A DNA stretch of 64,000 bases from Geomonas propionica (GTDB lineage Bacteria; Desulfobacterota; Desulfuromonadia; Geobacterales; Geobacteraceae). The stretch is taken from assembly GCF_016458235.1 (NCBI RefSeq), contig NZ_JAEMHK010000002.1, positions 310,001 to 374,000 of the forward strand, read 5' to 3'. The number at the start of each line of letters is the position of its first letter. The stretch's first letter is position 1. This document shows, one piece after another, positions 9,150-17,646 of this stretch. The translations under genes and the position numbers were made by a program. The notes below the pieces were generated by a model. The model was not told the origin of the DNA, ran no database searches, and saw nothing but the letters and a program-made list of their open reading frames with translations.

Positions 9150-9253
9150 GGGACTGGCTCCGTCAGGTGCCTGTCCCTTTGGCGGAACGTTCCTTTCAGC
9201 TCAAACACCTGCCCAAGCGGTAAGGGGACCGGCACCTGGCGGAGCCAGTCCCC
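9150..9253. repeat. REP-like large inverted repeat
   Basis: Arms at 9150-9177 and 9224-9253 are near-perfect inverted copies (GGGACTGGCTCCG against CGGAGCCAGTCCC, and CAGGTGCC against GGCACCTG) around a 46-bp loop. It fills the gap between lgt and the DUF4124 gene. Palindromes of this type are scattered in Geobacter-group genomes; only one copy is seen in this window. Confidence 0.7.
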
Positions 9254-9259
9254 ATTGAG

Positions 9260-9757
9260 CTACTTCCTGAATTCCGATGGGACGTTGAGACGGTCCGCGG
9301 ATTCCCGCAGTTGGTCGAGCTTTTTCTGCTGCGCCTGGACCCGGTCCTCGGCGTACTTGATGCTGTTCTGGATGGAGAGGTAGTCGGTACGGCTCATGCG
9401 CGAGGTATCGGAGAGCCTCCCTTTCAGGGTGGCCAGGTCCGACTGCGCGTTCTTCAGGTTGAAATCGGCCTGCAGGAATTCCCTGCGCCAAGCGGCCTCG
9501 TCCTTGCCGCCGTAGAGCTTCTTCGCCCCCTGGGCATCCTCGGACTTCACCTTGGCGGGCTCGGCCGTCCCTTTTTCGATCACCTTGGGGGACGCGTCCT
9601 CCGCCCCGAGCCTCCGCGCCTTCTTGCGGAATTTCTTGGGGACCTGCCCCAGGTCGTCGGCGAAGTTCACCGTACCCCTTTCATCGGTCCACTGGTACAT
9701 CTCCGCCACCGCGGTCAGCGGGTAGAGCAGGAGCAGCAACACGAGCAATCTCTTCAT
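9260..9757 (-). CDS. DUF4124 exported protein
   Basis: The 165-residue protein has a cleavable signal peptide (residues 1-18, ending AVA) followed by a DUF4124 domain (YQWTDERGTVNFAD, then VPKKFRKKARRL), a small domain of unknown function found in envelope proteins. The C-terminal half is predicted coiled-coil with many charged residues. The start at 9757 is supported by an AGGAGG seven bases upstream. A second DUF4124 protein with the same VPKKxRK feature occurs in the integrated element at 43753. Function is unknown. Confidence 0.85.
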   Translation of the reverse strand: MKRLLVLLLLLYPLTAVAEMYQWTDERGTVNFADDLGQVPKKFRKKARRLGAEDASPKVIEKGTAEPAKVKSEDAQGAKKLYGGKDEAAWRREFLQADFNLKNAQSDLATLKGRLSDTSRMSRTDYLSIQNSIKYAEDRVQAQQKKLDQLRESADRLNVPSEFRK

Positions 9758-9820
9758 TTTAGATCCTCCTTTAGCCGTACCTCGTGGTATCGGCACCTCG
9801 CGCAGGTCGTCGGGCTCCGG

Positions 9821-10165
9821 CTAGCCCGGAGGCCACCCAAGCTTGCGCCCCGCCAGCAGGTGGAAGTGGATGTGCCAGACCGACTGGCCGGCGCCGGCGT
9901 TGTTGTTGTTCACCAGGCGGAACCCCTCCTGGTCGAAGCCGCGCGCCCGGGCCAGGGACGCCGCGACCCGGTGCACCGCGCCGATCAACTGATCGTCCGC
10001 AGGAGTCAGATCCAGGGTGTTCACCATGTGTTTTTTCGGGATGATGAGCATGTGCTGCGGCGCCGCCGGGTTGATATCCTCGATAGCGAAGAGGAGGTCG
10101 TCCTCGTAGACCTTCTTTACCGGGATGCTCCCATCGGCCATCTTGCAGAACAGACAATCACTCAT
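9821..10165 (-). CDS. HIT family protein
   Basis: This 114-residue protein belongs to the histidine triad nucleotide-binding superfamily (HINT branch), whose members hydrolyse nucleoside phosphoramidates and related adenylated compounds. The triad is seen as HIHFHLLAG near the C terminus; CLFC at residues 4-7 matches the zinc-binding N-terminal pair of many bacterial HIT proteins. GGAGG precedes the ATG at 10165. It lies between tlyA and the DUF4124 gene on the same strand, possibly one transcript. The cellular substrate is unknown. Confidence 0.93.
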   Translation of the reverse strand: MSDCLFCKMADGSIPVKKVYEDDLLFAIEDINPAAPQHMLIIPKKHMVNTLDLTPADDQLIGAVHRVAASLARARGFDQEGFRLVNNNNAGAGQSVWHIHFHLLAGRKLGWPPG

Positions 10166-10203
10166 GTTTTCCTCCAGTTGAAACCAAGACCTTCGAGTTT
10201 TGG

Positions 10204-10968
10204 TTAAGCTTCCGGCAAGGACGCTGCCGGCTCTGCCGTGCCACCTTTTCGCAGGTGGATCAGGAATTCCTTGTTCCCTTTCGGGCCCAGGATGGGAGAC
10301 TCGCACACCCCCAGCACCGACAGCCCCAGCCCCTGGGCCAGTTCGGTCACGTTCTTCACGACCTCCTGGTGTTTCTTCTCGTCTCTGACCACGCCCCCCT
10401 TCCCCACCTGGCCGCGTCCCACCTCGAACTGCGGCTTGATCAGGGCGACAATGGCGGCGTCCTCCTTGAGGAGGCGCAGCGTCGGGGGGAGCACCTTGTC
10501 CAGCGAGATGAAGGACGCGTCGATGACGGCGAGGTCGGGGCACTCCGGCAGCGATTCCAGGTGCCGGATGTTGGTCTTTTCCAGGTTCACCACGCGCGGG
10601 TCCTCGCGCAGTTTCCAGGCGAGCTGGCCGTAGCCGACGTCGACAGCGTAGACCTTTTGGGCGCCGCGCTGCAAGAGGCAATCGGTGAACCCGCCGGTGG
10701 AGGCGCCCACGTCGACGGCGACGAGCCCCGCGACGGAGATCGCGAAGCGGTCCAGCCCCTGGGCGAGTTTCAGGCCGCCGCGGCTCACGTAGGGGAGCGG
10801 TTCCCCCTTCAGGCGGATCTCGGCCTCCAGCGGCACCATGAGTCCCGCCTTGTCGGCCAGGTGATCGTCCACCACCACCTGTCCCGCCATGATGAGCGCC
10901 TTGGCCCTCTCCCGCGAGGGGGCGAGCCCCCGTTCCATGACCAGTTTGTCCAGTCTTTCCTTCGCCAC
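10204..10968 (-). CDS. tlyA: TlyA-family rRNA 2'-O-methyltransferase
   Basis: The product has an N-terminal S4 RNA-binding domain ([19 protein letters not shown]) followed by an FtsJ/RrmJ-type methyltransferase fold ([17 protein letters not shown]-binding loop, later IALIKPQFE-type catalytic segment). TlyA proteins methylate ribose in rRNA; the target here is by homology. I place the start at the GTG at 10968 because GGAG lies five bases upstream and the protein then begins MAKERLDKL as relatives do; an ATG at 10992 would add eight residues that run into a repeat element. Length is then 254 residues. Confidence 0.92.
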   Translation of the reverse strand: MAKERLDKLVMERGLAPSRERAKALIMAGQVVVDDHLADKAGLMVPLEAEIRLKGEPLPYVSRGGLKLAQGLDRFAISVAGLVAVDVGASTGGFTDCLLQRGAQKVYAVDVGYGQLAWKLREDPRVVNLEKTNIRHLESLPECPDLAVIDASFISLDKVLPPTLRLLKEDAAIVALIKPQFEVGRGQVGKGGVVRDEKKHQEVVKNVTELAQGLGLSVLGVCESPILGPKGNKEFLIHLRKGGTAEPAASLPEA

Positions 10969-10990
10969 CGTTACTCCAAATTCAAAAGCC

Positions 10991-11097
10991 ATGTCACGCA
11001 AAGCCGCAAAGGCGCCAAGCCAAGCCGTATCGTTAAAGCTTTTGTTCCAATTATCGTTTCTTTCTTCGCGCCTTTGCGTCTTGGCGTGAGTCCGCCT
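10991..11097. repeat. ACGCAAAG/CTTTGCGT palindromic element, copy A
   Basis: The segment opens with CACGCAAAGCCGC and GGCGCCAAG and closes with CGCCTTTGCGTCTTGGCGTG, giving inverted ends around an unrelated 55-bp centre. It fills the gap between ubiD and tlyA. Related copies are at 27203-27467, 48747-49579 and 53589-53750. Confidence 0.65.
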
Positions 11098-12942
11098 TTA
11101 ATACAACCCATGCAGCGGCCCGCCCGGCGCGGCCAGCTCGTCCACCCTGCGCTCCACGGCCGGGTCCTCGATCAAGGGGGGCGCGTGGTGCGGCTTCACC
11201 CTGGCGTCGATGACCAGGGGGCCGGTGCAGCCCCACTGCTTGCAGACCGTGCTCGCCCCGACGCCGTAGATGTCGGCCGCGGGATCGGAGCGGGTGAAGG
11301 TGACCCAGAGGAAATTGTTCAGCTCCGCCGCGGTGAAGCGGCTGTCGTCGCAGACGACGATGAGCGGGAATCCTTCCAGCCCCGCCACCCCCTCAAGCAC
11401 CTGGCACAAGGCATCCATCTGCGCGTCCGCCTCCCCCTTCGGGGTACGGCACGCGGGGCCCTGCACGGCGATGACGCCGGGGAGACAAAGCGCGGGCGCC
11501 GAGAAACCGGGCGCGAGCGTGAGCCCAGCAGGGAGCTCGGTCCCCAGCGTGCGCCGCTTCTCCCCGATGGCCGCAAACACCACCTTGGAGCCGCTGTTCA
11601 GCCCGGATCCCGAGTAGTCCAGGGTGTCCATGGTGGTGGCGGTCTGGAAATGGAGGTCGCGGCGCGGGTCGATGCGCTCCAGGACGTGCCCCAGGAACGC
11701 GGGGATGTCGTGGATGTCGAGCCTCGGCGCGTCCTCGTGGGCGGCGATCATCAGGTACTTGGCCAGGGAAAGTTGCCCCTGCCCGAGCACCGCGTTGGCG
11801 ATGGTCAAGAGTTCCTGCGGGGTACGCCGCTCGCCGTACGGGACGTAGCGCTCGCTCCCCATGGCGAACAAAAGCGGATGCACCCCGGCGGCGTCCACGG
11901 CGTGTACCGCCTTCACCCCCGGGATCACGGTCGGGATCAGCGGCCCGGTCAGTTCGTGAATGAAGGCGCCGAAGGAGGTGTCCTCCTGGGGCGGGCGCCC
12001 TACCGTGGTGAAGGGCCAGATGGCGCCGTCGCGGTGCCAGACCTCCTCCACCTTGAGTACCGGGAAATGGTGCGCCAGGCTGTAGTAGCCGAAGTGGTCC
12101 CCGAAGGGCCCCTCGGGAAGGGTCCTGGCAGGGTCGATGACGCCGGTGATGCAGAAGTCGGCCTGTGCCGGCATGGGGAGCCTCCCCTCGCGCCGCACCA
12201 TCTCGATGCGGTGCCCGGCCAGGAGGCCGGCGAAGGAGAGTTCGGGCATCCCCTCGGGAAGCGGCATCACGGCGGCCACGGTCATGGAGGGGGCGCCCCC
12301 CACGAAGATGTTGACCCGGAACGGCTCCCCTTTCGCGATCGCCTCCGCATGGTGGAAGCCGATGCCGCGGTGGATCTGGTAGTGCACCCCGATTTCCTCG
12401 TTGTTGCGGTACTCCCCCCCGGAGAGCTGCACGCGGTACATGCCCAGGTTGGAATGGCGCAGGCCGGGCTGCAGCGCGCTCTCGGAGTAGACCTGGGGCA
12501 GCGTGATGAAGGCGCCGCCGTCGTCGGGCCATGACTTCAACTGGGGGAGCTGGTCGATGGTGGTGCGGTGGGCCAGGATGGGGCCGTCGCTGACGTTCTT
12601 GGGGATGAGGTGCCAGGCGGCGGGTACGGCGCCCACAAGGGTCATCATGGGCTCGCGCAGCGCGCAGCGCGGATCGACTTTGAGCTTTACCAGCCGCTCC
12701 ACCGCTTTCAGGGTGTCCCTGAAGATATACCTGGTACGGTCCAGGGTGCCGAACAGGTTGCCCAGCATGGGGAAGGAGCTCCCCTTGACCCTGGTGAACA
12801 GCAGTGCCGGCCCTCCCGCCTGGTACACCCGGCGCTGGATCGAGCCGATCTCCAGATCGGCGCTAACTTCACAGTCGATCCGCACCAGGGCGCCTGAGCG
12901 CTCCAGGTCGGCCACACAAGATGCAAGGTCTTTATATCCCAA
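11098..12942 (-). CDS. UbiD family decarboxylase
   Basis: UbiD enzymes are prenylated-FMN-dependent decarboxylases of aromatic or unsaturated acids, used in ubiquinone or menaquinone synthesis and in aromatic degradation. The 614-residue product spans the whole family length, including a PEGPFGDHFGYYS segment and the LTGPLIPTVIPGVKAVH region. The TTG at 12942 is chosen: GGAGG lies five bases upstream and the protein then begins GYKDLASCVADLERSG, the usual UbiD beginning; an upstream extension would add basic low-complexity residues. No UbiX flavin prenyltransferase gene is adjacent. A menaquinone role is likely in this group but not proven by the sequence. Confidence 0.9.
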   Translation of the reverse strand: MGYKDLASCVADLERSGALVRIDCEVSADLEIGSIQRRVYQAGGPALLFTRVKGSSFPMLGNLFGTLDRTRYIFRDTLKAVERLVKLKVDPRCALREPMMTLVGAVPAAWHLIPKNVSDGPILAHRTTIDQLPQLKSWPDDGGAFITLPQVYSESALQPGLRHSNLGMYRVQLSGGEYRNNEEIGVHYQIHRGIGFHHAEAIAKGEPFRVNIFVGGAPSMTVAAVMPLPEGMPELSFAGLLAGHRIEMVRREGRLPMPAQADFCITGVIDPARTLPEGPFGDHFGYYSLAHHFPVLKVEEVWHRDGAIWPFTTVGRPPQEDTSFGAFIHELTGPLIPTVIPGVKAVHAVDAAGVHPLLFAMGSERYVPYGERRTPQELLTIANAVLGQGQLSLAKYLMIAAHEDAPRLDIHDIPAFLGHVLERIDPRRDLHFQTATTMDTLDYSGSGLNSGSKVVFAAIGEKRRTLGTELPAGLTLAPGFSAPALCLPGVIAVQGPACRTPKGEADAQMDALCQVLEGVAGLEGFPLIVVCDDSRFTAAELNNFLWVTFTRSDPAADIYGVGASTVCKQWGCTGPLVIDARVKPHHAPPLIEDPAVERRVDELAAPGGPLHGLY

Positions 12943-13090
12943 CAAATCCTCCGCCACGGTGTGCCTGATTACCGCATTACTTTTAATGCACCCCCGCAGC
13001 CAAGTCAACACAAAAGCCCCCCGCCGGCGGCGGCGCAAAGGAACGCTGTTACGCACCGGCGTTTTGTGCTAACCTGCGGACCTGACTACT

Positions 13091-15604
13091 ATGCGGGGGA
13101 GCCTCTTGCCACGTTTCACCATCTTCAAAAAGATCCTGGTCATCACGCTGCTCCTTTCCCTGCTGCCGCTGCTGGTTTCCTCCGCGGTGCTGCTCGCCAA
13201 CCTGCAGTCGACCAGCGCCCGGCTTTCCAACGAGATCAGCGACTCCGACGACCGCCAGGCCGTGGAATCGCTGCAGATGAAGGCGCGGGACCTCGCTGAA
13301 AACATCAAGGACTTCCTGCACCAGTGCGAGAGCGACCTGGTCTTTCTCTCCCGCTCCCCGCTCTCCCGCTCCGCGCTCCTCGACTTCTACCAGACACGGC
13401 TCGCCGAGGTGTGGCAGCGGGGCGCCGGTTCCACGGCCGCGCAGGGGACCCACGAATTCCTTCCCATCTACCGCTCCATCGCCCTCATTGACAGAAACGG
13501 CAGGGAACGCGTGGTGATCCGCAACGGCCGCTTCGTCCCCGAGGGGCAGCTCGCCGACGTCTCCGATCCGGCCAACACCGAGTTCAAGAGCGAGGACTAC
13601 TTTAGGCGAGTGCGCGCCCTGAAGCCGGGCGAGATCTACGTCTCCCACCTGACCGGTTTCCACATCGGCAAGCAGGAGCAGCTGGCGGGGGCCCCGGACC
13701 CGGAGAGCGCCTACGACGGCAAGATGTACCAGGGGGTGGTCCGCTTCGGTGCGCCCCTGTTCGACGCCAAAGGTGCCTTCAACGGCATGGTGCTCCTGTC
13801 CCTGGACCACCGGCACCTGATGGAGTTCACCCAGCACATCGATCCCGGCAAGAACGCCTCCTCGCTCTTTCCTTCCTACCAAAGCGGCAACTACGCCTTC
13901 CTCTTCGACGACGAAGGGTGGATCATCACCCACCCCAAGTTCTGGGACATCCGCGGGGTCGACCCCTCGGGGAGGCTGGTGCCCCCCTACACCGCCCGCT
14001 CCGGCAAGGCCGAAATAGAAAGCGGCCGCATCCCCTTTAACCTGGATGACGCCGGCTTCATCCACCCCGGCTACCCCAAGGTCGCCGCCGCGGTGCGCGC
14101 GAAGCAGGAGGGGTACGTCGACATCACCAACGTGGGCGGCGCCAAGAAGATCATGGCCTTCGCCCCCATCTTCTATGACACCGGCGACTATGCCAGGCAC
14201 GGCGTCTTCGGCGGGGTCACCATCGGGTTCCAGGTGGACCGCTTCCACGAGGCCTCGCGCAAGGGAGGGCGGCTCATCGCCCGGCAGCTCGGGGAACACC
14301 GCCGCACCAGCGCCGTCATCATTTTCCTGACCGCGCTCTTCTCCGCCCTCTCCGCCTGGCTCCTCTCCCGCGGCATCAGCGTACCGCTGCGCCAGTTGAC
14401 CGAAAACGCCGGGAAGCTCGCCGCCGACGACTTCGTGGACCGGGTCGCCGTCAACTCCGCCGACGAGATCGGGGTCCTGGCCCAGACCTTCAACAACATG
14501 GCCGACGAACTGGACCGCCGCAAGCAGAGCCTGCTCGCCACCCTGGAGGAGCTCAAGCAGTCGCGGCTGGAGATCATGGACGAGCGCAACTTCAAGGCGA
14601 GCGTATTGGAGAGTATCTCCAGCGGCATCGTCACCTTCTCGCCACACGGCTTTCTCACCTCCATCAACCGCACCGGGAGGCTCTTCCTCGGTGAGGAGGT
14701 GAGCGAGGGGACGCACTACCGCGAGGTGTTCCGGGACTGGGAGGGGTTGAGCGACCGCATCGCCGCCGTATTCGCGAGCAACGCGGGCTACGGCAGGGAG
14801 ACCTTCCGCTTCGACCATGAACCGGGCCGGACCCACTTCGACGTCGGCTTCTTCCCCATCGGGCACGACTCTGAGCACGGGCTCACCATCACGCTCAGAA
14901 ACGAGACCGAGCGCGAGAACCTGCACGAGGAGATGATGCGCCTGGACCGGCTCGCCTCCCTGGGGAAACTCTCGGCGGGGATCGCCCACGAGGTGCGCAA
15001 CCCGCTCACCGGCATCTCGCTCCTCTTGGACGACCTGCACGACCAGGCCGCCACCAACAGCGCGGACAAGGAACTGATCAAGAAGGCCCTGGCCGAGATC
15101 GAGCGGGTGGAAAAGCTGGTCAGCGCGCTTTTGAACTACTCCTCGCCGGTACGTGCCGAGTTCCGCGAGTGCGACCTGAACCGGCTGGTGCACGACACGG
15201 TGCTCCTCTTGCGGCGCCCCTGCGAGAAGCAGCGTGTGCAGCTCACCGTGGAGGAAGGGGAGCTCCCCCCCTTCCGGTTCGACCCGGAGAAGATCAAGCA
15301 GGCGGTGCTCAACATCATCAAGAACGCCCAGCAGGCGCTCCCCGGCGGCGGGCACATCAGGATCGCCACCTCGCTGCGGGAGGAGCATGCCGTGATCGAC
15401 ATCAGCGACGACGGCCCCGGCATCTCCGCGGAGGATCTGCCGCTGATCTTCGAGCCCTTCTTCACCAGAAAGGGTGCCGGCACCGGGCTCGGCCTCTCCA
15501 TCACCCAGCGCATCATCGAGGAGCACCAGGGGCGGGTCCAGGTGGAGAGCGCGCCGGGAGCGGGCACCCGTTTCACCGTGGAACTGCCCTTGGGCGGGCC
15601 ATAG
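13091..15604 (+). CDS. Cache-HAMP-PAS sensor histidine kinase
   Basis: The 837-residue membrane kinase has an N-terminal helix (about 12-34), a large periplasmic Cache-like sensor region, a second helix near 407-428, a HAMP linker, a PAS domain (about 500-600), then HisKA with AGIAHEVRNP (phosphorylated H633) and an HATPase domain (FEPFFTRKGAGTGLGLS). The design matches DctB/NtrB-type kinases that partner NtrC-family regulators; such a regulator is encoded 226 bases downstream and a TRAP transporter after that. I infer that it senses a carboxylate-like ligand. A TTG at 13106 with GGGGGAG just upstream is an alternative start. Confidence 0.9.
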   Translation: MRGSLLPRFTIFKKILVITLLLSLLPLLVSSAVLLANLQSTSARLSNEISDSDDRQAVESLQMKARDLAENIKDFLHQCESDLVFLSRSPLSRSALLDFYQTRLAEVWQRGAGSTAAQGTHEFLPIYRSIALIDRNGRERVVIRNGRFVPEGQLADVSDPANTEFKSEDYFRRVRALKPGEIYVSHLTGFHIGKQEQLAGAPDPESAYDGKMYQGVVRFGAPLFDAKGAFNGMVLLSLDHRHLMEFTQHIDPGKNASSLFPSYQSGNYAFLFDDEGWIITHPKFWDIRGVDPSGRLVPPYTARSGKAEIESGRIPFNLDDAGFIHPGYPKVAAAVRAKQEGYVDITNVGGAKKIMAFAPIFYDTGDYARHGVFGGVTIGFQVDRFHEASRKGGRLIARQLGEHRRTSAVIIFLTALFSALSAWLLSRGISVPLRQLTENAGKLAADDFVDRVAVNSADEIGVLAQTFNNMADELDRRKQSLLATLEELKQSRLEIMDERNFKASVLESISSGIVTFSPHGFLTSINRTGRLFLGEEVSEGTHYREVFRDWEGLSDRIAAVFASNAGYGRETFRFDHEPGRTHFDVGFFPIGHDSEHGLTITLRNETERENLHEEMMRLDRLASLGKLSAGIAHEVRNPLTGISLLLDDLHDQAATNSADKELIKKALAEIERVEKLVSALLNYSSPVRAEFRECDLNRLVHDTVLLLRRPCEKQRVQLTVEEGELPPFRFDPEKIKQAVLNIIKNAQQALPGGGHIRIATSLREEHAVIDISDDGPGISAEDLPLIFEPFFTRKGAGTGLGLSITQRIIEEHQGRVQVESAPGAGTRFTVELPLGGP

Positions 15605-15634
15605 AAAATCAGCAGCTTGGTTCCGAGTAGTGCC

Positions 15635-15713
15635 GAGAATGTAGCCCGGGGAATGCGGAGAATGTAGCTCGGTGAGTGCGGAGAATGTAGTGCGGTGAGT
15701 GTAGAGAATGTAA
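15635..15713. repeat. 23-bp tandem repeat
   Basis: Three full units and a 10-bp partial of 23 bp, each starting GAGAATGTAG, run between the kinase and regulator genes. The second half of each unit varies. No coding role is apparent. Confidence 0.75.
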
Positions 15714-15737
15714 CCTACGAAGCGCTGCACAAGCCCC

Positions 15738-15779
15738 GCGTCTCCCCCTTTGCGAAGGGGGGACAGGGGGGATTTGCCT
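15738..15779. repeat. Dispersed repeat, CCCCTTTGCGAAGGGG type
   Basis: A short palindrome (CCCCCTTTGCGAAGGGGG) is followed by a purine-rich stretch ending GATTTGCCT. The same sequence occurs in reverse orientation at 53477-53514, before cobO. Confidence 0.7.
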
Positions 15780-15830
15780 CTTGCCAAAGGGGACCTTTAC
15801 CCGCGTAAAGTCAGCATAAACAAGGAAGCC

Positions 15831-17204
15831 ATGGAAAAGATACTGATCATAGACGACGAAGCCTTCATCTGCGAAAACGTACAGCGCATCCTCTCCAGCG
15901 AGGGGTTCGAGGTGCTGGCCGCCGCCTCGGGGCAGGAGGCCCGCGACCTGATCGCCTCCGAGGAGATCGACCTTGCCCTCCTGGATCTGAACCTCGGCAC
16001 CGAGGACGGCATCGACGTACTCAAAAACCTGAAGGAGATCGACCCGGAACTGCTGGTCATCATCATCACCGGTTACGGCTCGGTGGAGAGCGCTGTGGAA
16101 TCCCTGAAGCTCGGCGCCTTCCACTACATGAAAAAGCCGTTCAAGGCGGACGCGCTCCGGCTGATCGTGAAGCTCGCCCTGAAGACGCAGACCCTGAAAC
16201 GCGAGGTCAGAAAACTGCGGCGCGGCGATGGTGCCCTCCCGGGCGCCTCCCCGATCATCGGCAAGAGCGCGGCCTTCAACGAGGTGGTGGCCCAGGTACG
16301 CGAGATCGCCCGGCTCCCCTCCACGGTGCTGATCACCGGCGAATCCGGCACCGGCAAGGAGCTGGTGGCCCGTGCCGTCCACGATCTCTCCGACCGCAAG
16401 GACGCCTCGTTCGTCGCCATCAACTGTGCCTCGATTCCGGCGACACTGCTGGAAAGCGAACTGTTCGGGCACGAAAAAGGATCCTTCACCGGGGCGGGGG
16501 CAAGAAAGAAGGGGCTCTTCGAGGAAGCGCACCACGGCACCATCTTCCTGGACGAGATCGGGGAAATGGACATGGCGATGCAGGCCAAGCTTTTGAGGGT
16601 GCTGCAGGAGAAGAGCATTCGGCGGGTCGGGGCGGTGAAGGACATCGACATCGATGTCCGGGTGGTCGCCGCCACCAACCGCGACCTGATGCAGCGCATC
16701 GCAGAGAAGAGCTTCCGGGAGGACCTCTTCTACCGCCTGAACGTGTTCCCGATCCACATTCCTCCCCTGAGGGAGCGCAGCGCCGACATCGCCGCGCTGG
16801 CGGCCTACTTCCTGGACAGCTTCAGCCGCTCCTTCGGGCGCCAGTTCCGCGACGTCTCGCCCGAAGCCGAGCGGCTCATGGCCGGCTACGCCTGGCCGGG
16901 GAACGTAAGGGAACTCAGAAACGTCATCGAACGCATCTGCATCATGCGCAGCGGCCCGACCCTTCTGGCCGAGCACCTGCCTCTGGAAATCAGGAACGGC
17001 CATGAGGCCGAACCCGTTGCCGGGAGCGGCAACCCCATCGCCGTGCCGGACGGCATGGGGCTCGAGGAGGCGATCGGCACCATCGAGAAGTCGCTCATCG
17101 AGCAGGCGTTGCAAAAGACCGGCGGCAACGTGCTGCAGACCGCGGCCAACCTGAAGATCCCGCGCGGCACCCTGCGCTACAAGATGGACAAGTACGGCCT
17201 CTAA
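15831..17204 (+). CDS. NtrC-family sigma-54 response regulator
   Basis: The 457-residue protein has a receiver domain (acidic D8/D9, phosphoacceptor D52), a sigma-54-activating AAA+ domain with Walker A GESGTGKE (near 169) and the sigma-54 contact loop GSFTGA (near 217), and a C-terminal Fis-type helix-turn-helix (GNVLQTAANLKIPRGTLRYK). It should be phosphorylated by the upstream kinase and activate sigma-54 promoters. The next operon has exactly such a promoter at 17519, with palindromes upstream. The ATG at 15831 follows AAGGA; upstream codons are repeat sequence. Confidence 0.95.
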   Translation: MEKILIIDDEAFICENVQRILSSEGFEVLAAASGQEARDLIASEEIDLALLDLNLGTEDGIDVLKNLKEIDPELLVIIITGYGSVESAVESLKLGAFHYMKKPFKADALRLIVKLALKTQTLKREVRKLRRGDGALPGASPIIGKSAAFNEVVAQVREIARLPSTVLITGESGTGKELVARAVHDLSDRKDASFVAINCASIPATLLESELFGHEKGSFTGAGARKKGLFEEAHHGTIFLDEIGEMDMAMQAKLLRVLQEKSIRRVGAVKDIDIDVRVVAATNRDLMQRIAEKSFREDLFYRLNVFPIHIPPLRERSADIAALAAYFLDSFSRSFGRQFRDVSPEAERLMAGYAWPGNVRELRNVIERICIMRSGPTLLAEHLPLEIRNGHEAEPVAGSGNPIAVPDGMGLEEAIGTIEKSLIEQALQKTGGNVLQTAANLKIPRGTLRYKMDKYGL

Positions 17205-17268
17205 CCGTCCGTTGGTTGCGACCGTCGCCGCACGTCGGCGGCAGTCCGCCCTCGCCCTCGCCCTCGCC

Positions 17269-17316
17269 CATCACTCCATCACTCCATCACTCCATCACTC
17301 CATCACTCCATCACTC
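17269..17316. repeat. 8-bp tandem repeat, six units
   Basis: CATCACTC is repeated six times without a mismatch. It is about 100-150 bp upstream of the palindrome at 17417 and is outside any gene. Such perfect short repeats are prone to copy-number change. Confidence 0.9.
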
Positions 17317-17416
17317 CCACCGATGGCTGCATTAGAGCCACCCAACCGTCTTTCACCCGCCCGCTACGCCAGACAACCTCATTCTAATGCCAGCGCCCCC
17401 CCTTGCCCTGGCAACT

Positions 17417-17438
17417 ATCCGCCACCGCGCTGGCGGAT
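17417..17438. promoter_or_regulatory. Putative upstream activator site (palindrome)
   Basis: ATCCGCCA and TGGCGGAT are perfect 8-bp inverted arms separated by six bases. The centre lies about 92 bp before the -24 element, a normal distance for an enhancer bound by an NtrC-type activator. Confidence 0.5.
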
Positions 17439-17464
17439 TTCAGCCACCACCGCAACTCACAACC

Positions 17465-17495
17465 GATATTCTGCCGACGGGCAGGCTCGAATATC
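17465..17495. promoter_or_regulatory. Second inverted repeat near the sigma-54 promoter
   Basis: GATATTC and GAATATC face each other over 17 bp that contain a smaller TGCC/GGCA pair. It ends 24 bp before the -24 element and could bind the activator or a bending protein. Confidence 0.35.
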
Positions 17496-17518
17496 AGCAT
17501 GTTACGGCATCAGGTTCG

Positions 17519-17534
17519 TGGCACCGCTGTTGCA
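17519..17534 (+). promoter_or_regulatory. Sigma-54 (-24/-12) promoter of dctPQM
   Basis: TGGCAC, five bases, TTGCA matches the -24/-12 consensus with the invariant GG and GC exactly ten bases apart. Transcription should begin about 12 bases after the GC, some 100 bases before the dctP start. Confidence 0.85.
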
Positions 17535-17646
17535 ATAAAACTATGTATCGTATACGCATGACCGCAAGCGGCACCGGAAACCTGGTGCTTAGCGCTAATA
17601 AACCAGCACTAATACCAGCAACACACTACTCAAGGAGGAGTACCCC

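Larger units (their letters stand above)
17205..17646. other. Regulatory intergenic region before dctPQM
   Basis: This 442-bp gap holds a CTCGCC hexamer run (about 17248-17268), six copies of CATCACTC, two inverted repeats and a sigma-54 promoter, listed separately. No gene is seen in it. Confidence 0.7.

Noticed and set aside
10255-12534. 759-codon frame antisense to tlyA and ubiD
   Set aside because: Antisense to two conserved enzymes; its composition has no protein-like features.
13049-15787. 912-codon frame antisense to the histidine kinase
   Set aside because: Same reason; no domain, and it ends in repeat sequence.
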